DNA of 64,000 nucleotides from Melieria omissa (GCA_963971225.1 OZ020268.1:57101900-57165899); one strand, 5' to 3'. Shown: positions 34,152 through 44,990, counted from the stretch's first letter. Numbers and translations are program-made. Notes: generated from the sequence alone by a model not told the origin.

Positions 34152-35791
34152 CCTAACCTTTCGAAATACTAACAACTGAAATGTTATACGCTGCACAAAG
34201 GAAAATCACTTCTCTAATTTAACCAATAGAAAACCTAATCAATTCTGCTTTCAAATAGTAAAATCTAATTTTAAAACTACTTATAAAAACTTTCTCATAC
34301 TAAGCCAAAAGACGCACAAAATTATGTTTGCTTCTATAAATGTAGAACTCGACACATACACACAAACACAAGTACGCAGTCGCCTGTACGTAAATGAACT
34401 GTTATGGTTTTAAATGAATGGACACACATATGTCACTTGTAATTAAAATTTATTTAATTTACGAGGTGAATGTAAATGTAAATGTTTAAGCTGTCACGAT
34501 TGCGCAAAATAAAATGTTCAACACAAGTGTCGCACACACACACACCCACACGAACAGAGAACGTAAACGCACAGACAGGCAGGCACCAATACACCGACAA
34601 GGCGACTCATGTAGCTGTATTGGTGTTCGTGTTCGTGCCGTTTAGTGCAGTCTTTCGGCAAATTAACGCTGCCCCCAGCTCTCGTCGCCTGCCTCACATA
34701 AACATGACATCAACTGCTGGTACCTTCCCCCTTTTACTTTTCGACTGCTATTCGACGCATAGCGTTTTGGTAGTAAGTCCACATAGAATATAATGACTCA
34801 TGCGAAATAATGTTAATGAAATGTGGCCAGTGATTAATTGAAAACATGCTTCAGCCAACAACATCAAATAGTAAAGTAAGGTAGCAGTGCAATAAAGTGT
34901 TGTAAATACATATTGAAGGCAGCGGCGCCGCAGCCAGAAATTGTTCTATACAGATTGGAGGATTTAAATATATAGGGGCACATTCCTCCAAGTACGACTC
35001 CGATAAAGTACAACAGTGCATTCTATGTGTATGTATTTAAATATATGTATATAAATATATGTGTACAATCATATTGCTAAACGCATTTTGGGCTAATTGC
35101 ATGGCTGGTGTGTTAAATGGTAAATTTGTTGGAAATATTTCGAATTAAATTAGTTCGATATCAGGTGATAGCTTTCTCACGCATAACCCGGAATTAATTA
35201 ATTTAATTGTAATTAAATGCTATTATGCACATAATCATGCACACGCCAACACATACACACACATGCGAACACATAGAAATTTGCATAGGGCAAATGCGAA
35301 TTGCACAAATTATTGTATTAAATGGGAATTTAAAATGTCTTTACGTATGTGTGTGTGTCTATTTATTTCGACTTTAGCAACAAGAATTTAGTTTTTCAGC
35401 AATTTGCAGAAATAAAACCTATTAAGAATAATAAAAAAATATTAATAATAATAAATATGTATATATGAAATAAGAACGAATTCATCCACAGGGAACCGTA
35501 AAAAAAAATAATAAATTTAATAAAAATATAATTAAAAAAACTAACTAGAGGCACTTCTCTTCCGAACTATGATGAAAAAACAATTACAATTATTTAAAAC
35601 TAATTTCGAATAAGTAATTGGATCAACTTTGATCCATAACAATATGTAAAAGAATTTAACTATTAAAAAATTACTAAAAACAATTAAAAATAAGTAAGTA
35701 ACTAGAGCAACTTTGGTATACAGAAAATTAAAAAAAAATTAAAATTATTTAAAAATAGAGCAACATTTTGAAAAATTTTGTTATGGATGTT
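34152..35791. other. Non-coding spacer
   Basis: CA-rich sequence around 34530-34600 and 35240-35275, then A-rich low complexity from 35420 to 35760. The open frame at 34482-34793 overlaps the CA tract and has no motif. No element ends seen. Confidence 0.5.
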
Positions 35792-35795
35792 TTAA

Positions 35796-36021
35796 CCCTT
35801 TCGGAACTACGTCCCAGCAAGTTTTTAACGCCCCTCAAAACAATTATTCAAATCTTACGACCTACGCAAAATATTTTTTCGATTTCGGTGTTCCCGCATA
35901 AAAGGATGATTTCAGAATTTGTGAGCATCCAATATAATTTTCTTACCCCAACATTTATAGCATGAGAATATTTCTACTGAGAGTATTTCAGATTTCAAAA
36001 TTAAACTCCGTCCCGAAAGAG
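35796..36021. mobile_element. Short piggyBac-like MITE (226 bp)
   Basis: Left end CCCTTTCGGAACTACG, right end (inverted) CTCTTTCGGGACGGAG, with TTAA on both sides (35792-35795 and 36022-36025). The inverted repeats match imperfectly (about 12 of 16), so this copy is old. No coding capacity. Confidence 0.65.
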
Positions 36022-36025
36022 TTAA

Positions 36026-36889
36026 ATGTACATTTTAAAAACAAAATCATTTAAAAGATATAAAAGGTGCGGGCCAAAAATTAATTTTGGTATAAGCAGA
36101 TAGTTCTACACCTTCTATGTCCCAAGCATACCACAGCATTATCCTTACATATCGACTACAACAACATAATGTCTCTCTCCCAGCACAATGCCCAATTGGC
36201 CCTAATACAAATAGATCTGGTAACGACCCTTTCCAAATGAAATCGTCGGTTGTTTCCTCTTTAATGATCCTTCAGTAAGGTTAAGTTGTAGAGGGTGTGA
36301 GCAGTCCCATACGCATATCTTCTAAGAGACCTGAAAAAGACCCATTGCGAGTACCTTCATATAGATGAATATCCATCTCTATCTTAACCCAAGTTACTAA
36401 ATAAATCAGTAAGCCACTCCGACTTCGAAAACGCATCACTTCACTATCGTTGTTCCATATCAAAGACTGCAAGTGTCATTTTTCCTGACCTTTCGATATT
36501 TTACAAATTTCTGTTTGAAATCATTTCGGTTCAAACGCAAATCCAACAACACTACGCGGCTGGTGCTCATGAACACGTTTATTAAGCGGTAATAAAGTTA
36601 ATTTGAGTGCAATTTTCTAAAAAGCTTTTCATTAACAGATTCCCCAGATAATTTATCCAATTGTTAAATCAAACAAAATTTGCGAGTGGCGAGTTGATGC
36701 TGCCGCACAAGCAGCATAATAAGCGGTAAAAATTCAATTCGCGTACAGTACATGCGAGTGGAATTAAATTGGAAAAAATAAAAAAATCTTGAATATAAAA
36801 AAAATAAATGGAAGCAATGAGTAAAGAACAATTAAAATTCAATTCAGTCACCGACTAACTCTCGCGCTGACAAGACGTCTGTTTTTCGC
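36026..36889. other. Non-coding spacer before the I-clade element
   Basis: No recognised gene. A segment at about 36060-36480 has balanced composition and could be an unrecognised repeat or decayed coding sequence, but I cannot assign it. Confidence 0.45.
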
Positions 36890-37033
36890 TTACGGAGTGT
36901 TTGGTAGCTTTATCTTTCTAACTGTACTCACTAGTCCATTCTTACACGGTTCGCTCTATATTTACTACTGTTCTTTAGCTTTCGCGTGTGCATATCCCCA
37001 CCTTTCGCTTATAGTTCATTCGCCACGTGCAAA

Positions 37034-38005
37034 ATGGCCCCTGGGCCATCAAATATTGAGGCAAATTGCTTTGCCCTACTCGATTCTGGACCAAAAAAGG
37101 AACGTAAATCAGGAACGGGCGTGTCCATGGTTCCTTTTCCTCTTCTCCCAGAAATAAAAACAGTAGACCCCAAATTTGTGGTTATTGAATCCACAGACAC
37201 GGACAAACCCCTCTCCTCCTATTCTTGTTTTGCCATACATCGGGCGATCGACAAACAAATCAGCAGTGACGCCCACTTCATATCTACCCTTTCAGATGAA
37301 TTACTTTTACTAGTGAAGAGCTCTGAAATCGCGCAAAAATTCTTGAAAACAAAAGATTTGTCAAACGTGTGCGCGGTATCAGCCACCCTACACGAATCGC
37401 TCAACCATGTTAAAGGTACGGTATATGCCTCATTCCTAAACAATGGGCCAGAGGAAGAAATTGTAAACAAGCTTAGGTCTCAAGGAGTAGTATCAGCCTT
37501 TAAATTCCAAAGAAATGTTGACAACACTCTGCGCCCTACGGGAGTTTTCCTATTAACATTTAACCTCTACATCTTACCTAGTAAGATCGACATTGCTTGG
37601 TGTAAAGTATTGGTTCGCCTATACATTCTCCCTCACCAATTGCGCTGTAAATCTTGTCAGCTTCTTGGGCACACAGCGAAACGTTGTAATCGTAGTCCGC
37701 TTTGCGTGAACTGCTCTCCAGCAAGTTGTGCACGCACACATTGTGCCAACTGCTCTGCGGAACACCCCTCCTCATCCAAAGAATGCATTAAATTTCTCCA
37801 AGCTAAAGACATAATAAAAATCAAAACAACAAACAAATGCTCCATGCGCGAAGCAATAAAAATCCACAAACATCAACCTTCACTCACTTCATCTGTTTCA
37901 CCTGATACCTTCTATGCTACAGCCGTATCCACCACAAACATAAATGGCAACAACCACAAATCGTCAACCACAACTACTATTATTTGTAAACGTAAACATC
38001 TCTAA
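37034..38005 (+). pseudogene. I-clade ORF1 (gag-like nucleic-acid-binding protein)
   Basis: The likely start is ATG 37034 (MAPGPSNIEANCFALL), preceded by AAA; an in-frame upstream candidate at 36986 is less likely. The frame runs 323 codons. Residues about 150-190 form the RNA-recognition-like part. From residue 205 come three zinc knuckles: CKSCQLLGHTAKRC (CX2CX4HX4C), CVNCSPASC and CANCSAEHPSSSKEC. DIIKIKTTNKCSMREAI follows, as in many I and Jockey-type ORF1 proteins. The frame ends at 38005 in Asn/Thr-rich sequence, while related coding continues in other frames to a stop near 38446, so it is frameshifted. ORF1 packages element RNA. Confidence 0.83.
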
Positions 38006-38517
38006 CATCAAAACTAATTATAACAATAATAACATAACCATCAATAACTCAAAAAACGATAACTTAACAAATGAAAACAAAATGACTACTAAAACTACAT
38101 CTAACATACTTTTTACTGACAAACAATCCTAACTTTCCCCTTCTCTTACTGCTCCACACCTTCAGTTGAATCCAAACCCTCCTCCTCAACATTACAAACA
38201 AACAAAACAAATTTTACTATACACTCTTCGAGCTCAGAATACCACTTTAATCACATTTTCATTAACACACGCCTCTCCGATCACACTGTTTCGTTCCCAA
38301 ACTCACCTCAACAAAATTTCCTCACAATAACCAACTCTCCAGGCACTCACAACGCACAATCTCAATCTTTCTTCGAACCACTCCCGTCTCTCTCCCAAGT
38401 ACTCTCAGCTACTCAGACACCAATGTCCTCCGAAGACAACATGTAGTTTCAACATCACTTTTAAAATACAAACAAATACATACAAAGTTATATCTACATT
38501 TCTTTTAGTCACTGTCA
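38006..38517 (+). pseudogene. I-clade ORF1 distal part, frameshifted
   Basis: Asn/Thr/Ser/Pro-rich coding-like sequence in shifted frames, ending PSLSQVLSATQTPMSSEDNM and TAG at about 38444-38446. It is probably the disordered C-terminal tail of ORF1. About 70 bp separate it from the ORF2 start codon at 38518. Confidence 0.55.
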
Positions 38518-38530
38518 ATGACACTCAATA

Positions 38531-39315
38531 CCCAGTAGGAAAGTGGCACCTTACGTAATTCATTACAGCATACTTACTTTTCATCCGGTAAGCATTCCAA
38601 CTTCCTTGCCAAACGCCCATTACTTTTGTACAGAGCATGGCCGCCGGATCATGCATGATTTTGTAAAGTACAAATGGTATCATAGCAAAATTTTTCGGAA
38701 TTGTTCGGCTTCCTATTCAAATGTACTTTACTTAGTAATGTGGCGGTATGAAGGAAAACGTAAGGGAGCCGTAATGTGCTAATGGAATAGGCTTAAAATG
38801 ATAAAAAAAATAAAATGACCTACTCCGTTTGTACTTTACTCGCTACGGATAATGTAAGCACTGCTGATTTCTTCACTTACGATGGAAGGTAGACGTAATC
38901 ATGTGAATAGCGATGGAATTAGACGAGTGTTTAAAACAGCCCGCGCTGGTAGTTGAACATGGGCCTCTGGCATGAAGAGTCAACGCGCTACCCTCTGGAC
39001 TACCGAGACCAACTTATTATGCTTGTAAAATCACGTCTTTCTTTTAAATTCGTTCTACTTAAATGTACATTCCACGTACATTACGAAGTAAAGTGCACTT
39101 GGAAATTACGATACGAACAATCATTCGGGTTTTTAATTGACTTTTTTTGCACTTCTGGTGCCTTCTTGTTTGCTTTCTTAGCGTAAGCTACAACCGGAGG
39201 TACTCGGAACGTACCTTACTGACACCTCACTTTCGGTAACATGCCGTTTCCACCTCCAAAAGGTGGAGGAAAACATGCATTATTCTGGTAAGCACCTTAC
39301 CATTTTCCTACTGGG
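38531..39315. mobile_element. TA-target MITE (785 bp) inside the ORF2 start
   Basis: Begins CCCAGTAGGAAAGTGG; the inverted right end reads CCCAGTAGGAAAATGG (15 of 16 match). TA flanks it (38529-38530 and 39316-39317). The host reading frame MTLNIVQWNMNGYFNNY rejoins exactly across it once one TA is dropped, which proves the insertion limits. GCACCTTAC lies near both ends as a direct repeat. Inside, the word GTAAAGTACAAATGG and inverted forms recur (38665, 38720, 38832, 39062). It holds a tRNA-like segment but no transposase. The superfamily is not certain; TA duplication suggests Tc1/mariner/pogo. Confidence 0.87.
38940..39012 (-). repeat. tRNA-derived SINE head, degraded, inside the MITE
   Basis: On the minus strand, GGTCTCGGTAGTCCAGAGGG then TAGCGCGTTGACTCTTCATG aligns with the head of the SINE at 12912 (GGCCTCGATAGTCAAGCGGG, TAGCGCGCTGGCTTCTCATA). 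The A box TAGTCCAGAGG is kept; the B box has decayed to GTTCAACTACC. Only about 73 bp are homologous; the SINE body is absent. It is not a functional tRNA gene because the T-arm does not pair. Confidence 0.7.
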
Positions 39316-40200
39316 TATTGTCCAATGGAATATGAACGGGTATTTCAATAACTACCATGAACTCTTGCTGCTGATTAAAGAGACAAATCCAGATATAATT
39401 TGTATATAAAAAACCCACATTCCTTATATGCTTATAATTCAAACAGTATTGCTTACCCTAAGCAATACATTGGTTATTTCTCAAACTTACACTACATTCA
39501 ATCTAGTAAACAAGGTATTACAATACTAATAAAAAATTACATTCCACACAAAGTTATAGACATAGCCTCCAACATATCAACAATAGCGGTAAAAATCAAC
39601 CGTAATTTATGTTTTTCCGTTGCAAATACATATATCCCTCCGCAGAAAAATTTTTTCTGAAACCGAGTTAAATAGCCTCTTCAATCATCTTCCGTCACAG
39701 TTTTATGGACAGGGGATTTCAACGCCTGGAGCCCTCTTTGGGGTTCTCGCAAACCAAATGCGAGAGGTTTAATTATCGAAAACTTTATTCATAACCACCA
39801 TCTAGTGTCACTTAATAACGGCTCTCCCACACACTTTTCCTCCCAATCTTCTTTAACAAACGTTGATCTTTCCCTAACCTCCCTCAACTCAGCCCCAGAA
39901 CACAATGGAAAGTTTCCTCTGTCCTCAGAGGCAGCGACCATTTCCCGATCTTTATCTCTATCCAAACCCAATTCCACTTTGAAAAATATAACCATCGGCC
40001 CAACTTTAAAACGAATTATGCTAATTCGAATGTATTCCAATCATAAATCAGCAATACCCTAAAGTATCCTCCAACCCACAACATCAATAAAGAAACCTCA
40101 ATAATCACAAAAATCGTTCGCACTGCAGCTAATAAGTCAATTCCTCAAAGCAAACGTAAATTCTCCAAAGAATTTCTTATTGGGTGGAAAAGCTTTGCAC
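39316..40200 (+). pseudogene. I-clade ORF2: endonuclease region
   Basis: With the start at ATG 38518 (before the MITE), the AP-type endonuclease begins IVQWNMNGYFNN (the conserved Asn) and continues LLLIKETNPDIICI, where a stop replaces the position usually occupied by the ETH/ETW glutamate motif. Later come a frame shift, WTGDFNAWSPLWGSRKPNARG (the GDFNAWSPLWGS block) around 39705-39765, and LTNVDLSLTS (the Asp motif). The SDH motif region is degraded. This domain would nick the target DNA. Several stops make it inactive. Confidence 0.8.
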
Positions 40201-40202
40201 TA

Positions 40203-41489
40203 AGAGGTGAACCAGAAAAAATTTAGAATTTTTACGCATCCAGCATTCGAAAATGCCAAGAGTTAGGAGGCTGGTATTTGCGAGTGAAAGTATCTATAAA
40301 TATTGCAGTTTCTTGCTATATTACTCAATTGCATCTTGGATCTACTTTAGTCAACATTTCCAGCCCGCAAAAGCGCTGCCACAAATAAATACTGGACATT
40401 TACTTGACTGATAAGACGAAGTCTAGACTAAGCATTGCAAGGGAAAAGCAAAGCGAGCGTAGTGAGGGTTTATAATGATATAAACAACTACAACGTGGGA
40501 AACTCCATCTACAGAGCCGAAGAATCAGGCAGAAAAAAGGGTCCAATAACCCAGAAGTGCTGAAGAGGCGGCTTGTTAGCACATATCGGAATAAACCCAC
40601 GAGGGCGACTTGAGATGTTACAGCTGCATCAGGCACATCGCAATCAACTGAGATGCTATTTAAGCGAAGTCAAGGGTTACCTACGAACAGCAGAAAGTGC
40701 CTGACCGGTCGGAAGCAAAAGAAAAAATACGGAAGACGCGGCCTGAAAACTGTATGACGATTACGTAACCAAGTTCGATTGCGTGATTCTCGATGTTGAA
40801 ACCTACTCTAAGGTGGACTTCAAGCAGTTGCCTGGGAATGCCTATTTCACTCAAAACAATCAGAATGGAACACAAAGAAAGTACTCCGAAGTGAAATACA
40901 CTAAATTTCCAAAACGCTTCATGGATTGGCAAGCTATTTGCACCTGTGGTCTACGGAGCAAGGCGTTCATTACGACAGGAACAATAAACTATATAAAAGA
41001 ATGTATGCAAAAACGCCTTCTTCCATTTATTGAATAGCACAAAGGAACAGTTTTGTTTTTGCCAGACCTAGCGACAAGCCACTACTCCTCCAGGTCAACT
41101 ATAGAATGGTATGAAGGAAATTGTGTCACGGTGGTCCCAAAAGAGGCAAATCGTCCCAACTGCCTGGAACTTCGGCCTATTGAAAGATATTGGGCTGTAA
41201 TGAAGCAAACCCTAAGAAAACCAAAGAAATTTTGCAAAAATGATGTACAGTTCCGAAATCGATGGAAGCAAGCCTATGCAATAGTCACCGAAAGTACTGT
41301 CCAGTCTCTAACTAAGACCGTTAAGAAAAATATAAAAAATGTTGCAACCACTAATTATTTCATGAAATTTTTTTGTAAATTCGAGTTTAAGAAATGTATA
41401 ATAAACTGCAGTTTATTTTAGTAAAATCAGACTACTACTTTTTTTTTAATGTATCCTTCAAAATTCTAAATTTTTTCTGGTTCACCTCT
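40203..41489 (+). mobile_element. DD37E-type Tc1/mariner element, inactive (1,287 bp)
   Basis: Perfect 30-bp terminal inverted repeats begin AGAGGTGAACCAGAAAAAAT. TA flanks both ends (40201-40202 and 41490-41491). It carries one degraded transposase gene on the plus strand. Its termini are unrelated to those of the intact element at 52574, so they are different families of the same superfamily. The identical inverted repeats contrast with the heavily mutated gene. Confidence 0.92.
40390..41421 (+). pseudogene. Transposase of the inactive DD37E-type element
   Basis: The helix-turn-helix part before 40780 is out of frame and only dimly readable. The catalytic domain follows: CVILDVETYSKVDF at about 40783, where the usual DDETY has Val in place of the catalytic Asp; KRFMDWQAICTCGLRSKAF and INYIKECMQKRLLPFIE; a TAG near 41036; LFLPDLATSHYSS (second Asp) and CLELRPIERYWAVMK (catalytic Glu). 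I count 38 residues between the second Asp and the Glu, against 37 in the intact copy at 52.7 kb. The wording matches ITmD37E-type transposases as I remember them. The altered Asp, stop and frame shifts mark it as dead. Confidence 0.85.
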
Positions 41490-41491
41490 TA

Positions 41492-42466
41492 TTTACGTCA
41501 CGAATTTCCCCAACTTCAACTAATCCGATCCTATCTAATCAGAACATTCTCTGTAACTCTTTCGATATTACGGAATCATTTGCCCAATATTGGTCCAATT
41601 ACTCAAATGACGACAACTTTTCCAACCTTTACATAACAGAAAAAAAACTGTGGCTTTCCACAACGTACGCTCCTTCAAAACTCTCCCCTTCAGCAAAAGC
41701 CCTAGAGAGCGAAATAATATTTATTGAACTTGAATCAGCGTTACAGCACGCCAGAGGTAAGACTCGCGACATCGACCGTATGTCCCACACTATGCTCTCT
41801 AACTTACCTGCAATAGCCAAATACTTCACTTGTATAACTCCATCTTAGCACAAACTTTCTATTCACATCACTGGCGTACAGCCATGATAATCCCAATTAT
41901 TAAACCCAACAAACCCGCCGACTTGATTACGTCCTAGAGACCAATATCGCTTCTATCATGCGTCGGTAAAACTCTTGACAAAATTGTATGCGAAAAGAAT
42001 AATGTGGCTTATCACCAGAAATAATTGTATAAGCTACAACCAAACTGCCTTCATACACAAACACAGCACTTTGGATCTGCTAACTCAACTCCAACACTGC
42101 GTATCAGACTCTCTCGCCACCTAAAACCATGTTACCATCATGGCGACAGACTTTGAGAAAGCCTTTGATCGCATAGGAGTTCACGCAGTCCTAAGTCAAC
42201 TAGCTACCTGGAACATTGGTCCAAAAGTTTTTAAATTTGTAAAAGCTTTCATGACAAATCGACAAATACGTGTTCGTGTGAATAACAAGCTATCCTTACT
42301 TACCCCCTCCATAATGCAATCCCACAGCGTTCGCCCCTCTCTGTAGTACTATCTATAATAGCCTTCGATAAACTAAATGAAATATGTATGAGTATTAAAA
42401 CTATCATATTTGCCATGTACGCTGATGACGCTATCATTTATACTAATATGAAAAATATCAGGTGTA
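41492..42466 (+). pseudogene. I-clade ORF2: reverse transcriptase, first part
   Basis: After the DD37E-type insert the ORF2 text resumes, with stops. Readable blocks are NHWRTAMIIPIIKPNKPADL, RPISLLSCVGKTLDKIVCEK, MATDFEKAFDRIGVHAVLSQL (motif A, Asp at about 42149), FMTNRQIRVRVNNK, the degraded motif B QSHSVRPSL (normally PQGsplS), and FAMYADDAIIYTNMKN (catalytic YADD, about 42415-42455). The mariner element is inserted about 20 codons after the YADD box. Confidence 0.83.
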
Positions 42467-43358
42467 CAACTTTGCTTCCGCCGTTTTCCGATAGGTGGCT
42501 GTACCGGCTGAGGCTGGTTGAAATACATAGATGGTAATGCCTTTAAAGTGAGTGTGGACAGTGCCTAACGAATTGTCATCGCCGTTTCAGTGACAGTTGT
42601 TCTTGTTTTCGTATTATTCACGCTCGAAAATGTCCGTTTATGTGCCCAATTCTCGCCATTTGCGGGAAGTTTTACTTTTCTGTTACAATTCGAAAACAAA
42701 TGCAGCTAAAGCGCATCGAATGCTCTCAGAAACTTACGGTGATGCTGCTCTGAGTGAAAGAACGTGTCGGGAGTGGTTTCAACGTTTTAAAAATGGTGAT
42801 TTCGATGTCGAAGACAAACATGGTGGTGGAAGAGAAAAAACCTTCAAAGATGAACAACTAGAAGCATTGCTTGATGAAGATTCGTGCCAAACCCAAGAAG
42901 AGCTTGCCGAATCGTTGGGAGTGAGTCAGCAAGCCATTTCAAAACGTCTCAAGGCCCTGGGCATGATTCAGAAAGAAGGAAACTGGGTGCCGTACGAGTT
43001 GAAACCGAGGGACATCGAGCAAAAGTGGTCAAAAAGTACCTGGAAACGCTGAAATGGGAAGTCTTGCCCCACCCGCCGTATTCCCCAGATGTCGCCCCTT
43101 CTGACTTCCACCTATTCCGTTCGATGGCACACGGCCTGGCAGATCAACATTTTCAATCCTTCGAAGAATTGGAAAAATGGATTGCTTCATGGATAGCGTC
43201 AAAAGAGGACTCCTGTTTTCGAGCCGGGATCCGAAAATTGCCGGAAAGATGGGAGAAAGTTGTCGCTAGCGACGGACAATACTTTGAATAATACATCTGT
43301 AAGCACTTTTTCACAATAAAGCTTTTAATTTTGGAAAAAACGGCGGAAGCAAAGTTGA
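42467..43358 (+). mobile_element. Core-deleted mariner element (892 bp)
   Basis: Inverted termini (T)CAACTTTGCTTCCGCCGTTTT; TA at 42465-42466 and 43359-43360. Joining the flanks keeping one TA restores the host reading RCTQSANIIFCK, confirming the insertion. Complete mariners are about 1.3 kb. This copy has lost roughly 0.4-0.5 kb from the middle of its transposase. It could be moved only by a transposase from elsewhere. Confidence 0.9.
42630..43291 (+). pseudogene. Mariner transposase, internally deleted (DD34D type)
   Basis: Begins at ATG 42630 (MSVYVPNSRHLREVLLFCYN). The paired helix-turn-helix domain is complete: AAKAHRMLSETYGD, SERTCREWFQRFKNGDFDVED, then ELAESLGVSQQAISKRLKAL. After KPRDIE (about 43018) the first two catalytic aspartates are missing and the frame shifts. 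The C-terminus continues KVVKKYLETLKWEVLPHPP, YSPDVAPSDFHLFRSM (third Asp) and LPERWEKVVASDGQYFE with TAA at 43289-43291. The mariner wording is clear; the subfamily (mellifera-like or other) is not settled. Confidence 0.88.
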
Positions 43359-43360
43359 TA

Positions 43361-44160
43361 CACAATCTGCAAACATTATCTTTTGTAAAGTCCTGATAGA
43401 ATTTATACAATGGGGCCTGCAATCAGGGGCAACTATCTCCCCTTCCAAATGTAAATTACTGCACATTTGCAAAAAATAAATTGTAACTACCCTCAATTAA
43501 CTTTCGACAACAATGTTATAGGATCTGTAAAAAATTTAAAAATATTAGGTATTTATTTTAATAACAAATTTAATTTTCGACACCAATGTCTTACTCTAAG
43601 AAAAAACCTCATAAAAAGGTTAAATATCCTTGTCGATCCTTGACTCATCCTAACACACTTCTCAATATAACAAGGGCACTTATATTATCCAAAATTGACT
43701 ACTGCCTATCCATCCTTGGATGGTGCGCTAATACAAACATCATATTACTGGAAGCTCCGTATCAAGCCGCAGCCCGCCGCAGTATAAGTGCATCCTACAT
43801 CACCTATAAATTGCATCCTAGGCGAAACTGGCTTACAATCTATAAAAGAAAGAATATGAATCAACCATTCTACTAACTCCAAAACTACTGAACTCACCAA
43901 ACGAGCACCTTTATAAAACTATAGTGGCCGCTTCTCGACACAAACGAAACTTTAAATTAAAATCCACTCTGCGCCGCTGTATTGCTTACGGGAAAGAGCA
44001 GGGCGGGTGAATACCACGCGCCTCAAAAATTTAACAAAACAAATGTGGAACCGGTGTGGCTGCTAAAAAAGCTCTGTCGACACTTCCTTAAGCATTTACA
44101 AAAAATCTATCACCAACAACCAAACGTGCCAACAGAATTTTTTGGCTACAATTAATAAAT
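43361..44160 (+). pseudogene. I-clade ORF2: reverse transcriptase thumb and linker
   Basis: Continues after the mariner with FIQWGLQSGATISPSKCKLLHI (the K of this motif follows the YADD box in the family), then LNITRALILSKIDYCLSILGW, EAPYQAAARRSISASY and RHKRNFKLKSTL. Multiple frame changes. This links the polymerase to RNase H. Confidence 0.72.
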
Positions 44161-44550
44161 ACAAATCCGAAATTGGAAAGCGATCTACACAGACGGCTCT
44201 AAAAGAGTAAACACAGCTTTTGCTGTCACTACACAAGATGGAGTAATCATTTCCGGCGGAACTCTTCCGCGATACTCATCCGTATTTAACGCTGAAGCTT
44301 TCGCAATCCTCACAGCTTTAAAATTTGCTATCCAGAATAAAGGCAAGTTTGATATCTGCTCAGACAGTAGCTCTTGTTTAACAGCTGTTGAAAACATCAA
44401 CAACACCTCAACAACAGTTTCCAAAATCCGTGACCTATGCATCAAATACAACAACAAAGTCATCCTGCTCTGGGTACCTGGTCATGCTGGCATAACCGGA
44501 AATGAACATGCAGATAACGCAGCCCGTTACAGCACCCTCTTTTCAATTTG
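44161..44550 (+). pseudogene. I-clade ORF2: RNase H
   Basis: A well-preserved RNase H domain on the plus strand: WKAIYTDGSKRVNTAFAV (first Asp), VFNAEAFAILTALKFAIQ (Glu), FDICSDSSSCLTAVENI (second Asp) and LLWVPGHAGITGNEHADNAA (His and last Asp). All four catalytic acidic/His positions are present, unlike the neighbouring RT segments. It would remove the RNA template strand. Its presence separates this element from Jockey- and R1-clade elements. Confidence 0.88.
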
Positions 44551-44990
44551 AGTTACAAGATCAAAAGCATCTCAGCAAATTATTGAAACACCACATTCAG
44601 ATGAAAAAGAAAGCTGAATGGCTTAACTTCCACCACCCGTACACTATGTTCAACCCTACCCGCCAGCAATCAACACTCTTCCCCCGATTGAGGATTGGCC
44701 ATACTCAACTCACGCACCAACATCTACTATCTAGGACACCAATACCCACATATGCCCTTTTTGCCACACTACTGCCTCGGTTGCTCACATCCTCAACGAA
44801 TGTTCATCTTTACAGAGTTTAAGGCAAAAATATTTTGGTTCTATAAACCCGCAAACTATCCTATGTATATATATATAAGTAATACTCATTTCATTTCCAT
44901 TATTTACCAGAGTCGATGGCCTTTGTAGCTTGTACTCGTTGCTTTTTTATATTAGGTTAAGTACTTTTTAATTTATCCTAATAAATATAA
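44551..44990 (+). pseudogene. I-clade ORF2 C-terminus and 3' end
   Basis: Readable text FPRLRIGHTQLTHQHLLSRT is followed in a shifted frame by a CPFC...HILNEC-type knuckle (about 44750-44805), as usual at the end of I-clade ORF2. The remaining roughly 170 bp is A/T-rich 3' untranslated sequence ending in TAATAAATATAATCTAATC. Confidence 0.75.

Larger units (their letters stand above)
36890..44990 (+). mobile_element. I-clade non-LTR retrotransposon, interrupted by three DNA transposons
   Basis: Order on the plus strand: 5' untranslated region, ORF1 with zinc knuckles, ORF2 with endonuclease, reverse transcriptase, RNase H and a C-terminal cysteine region, then an A/T-rich end (CCTAATAAATATAATC near 44980-44995) reminiscent of the TAA-type tails of I elements. 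RNase H plus a multi-knuckle gag points to the I clade. Three TA-target elements interrupt it at 38531-39315, 40203-41489 and 42467-43358; removing them restores continuity of the motif series. Many stops and shifts show it is old. The 5' limit is approximate. Confidence 0.85.
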
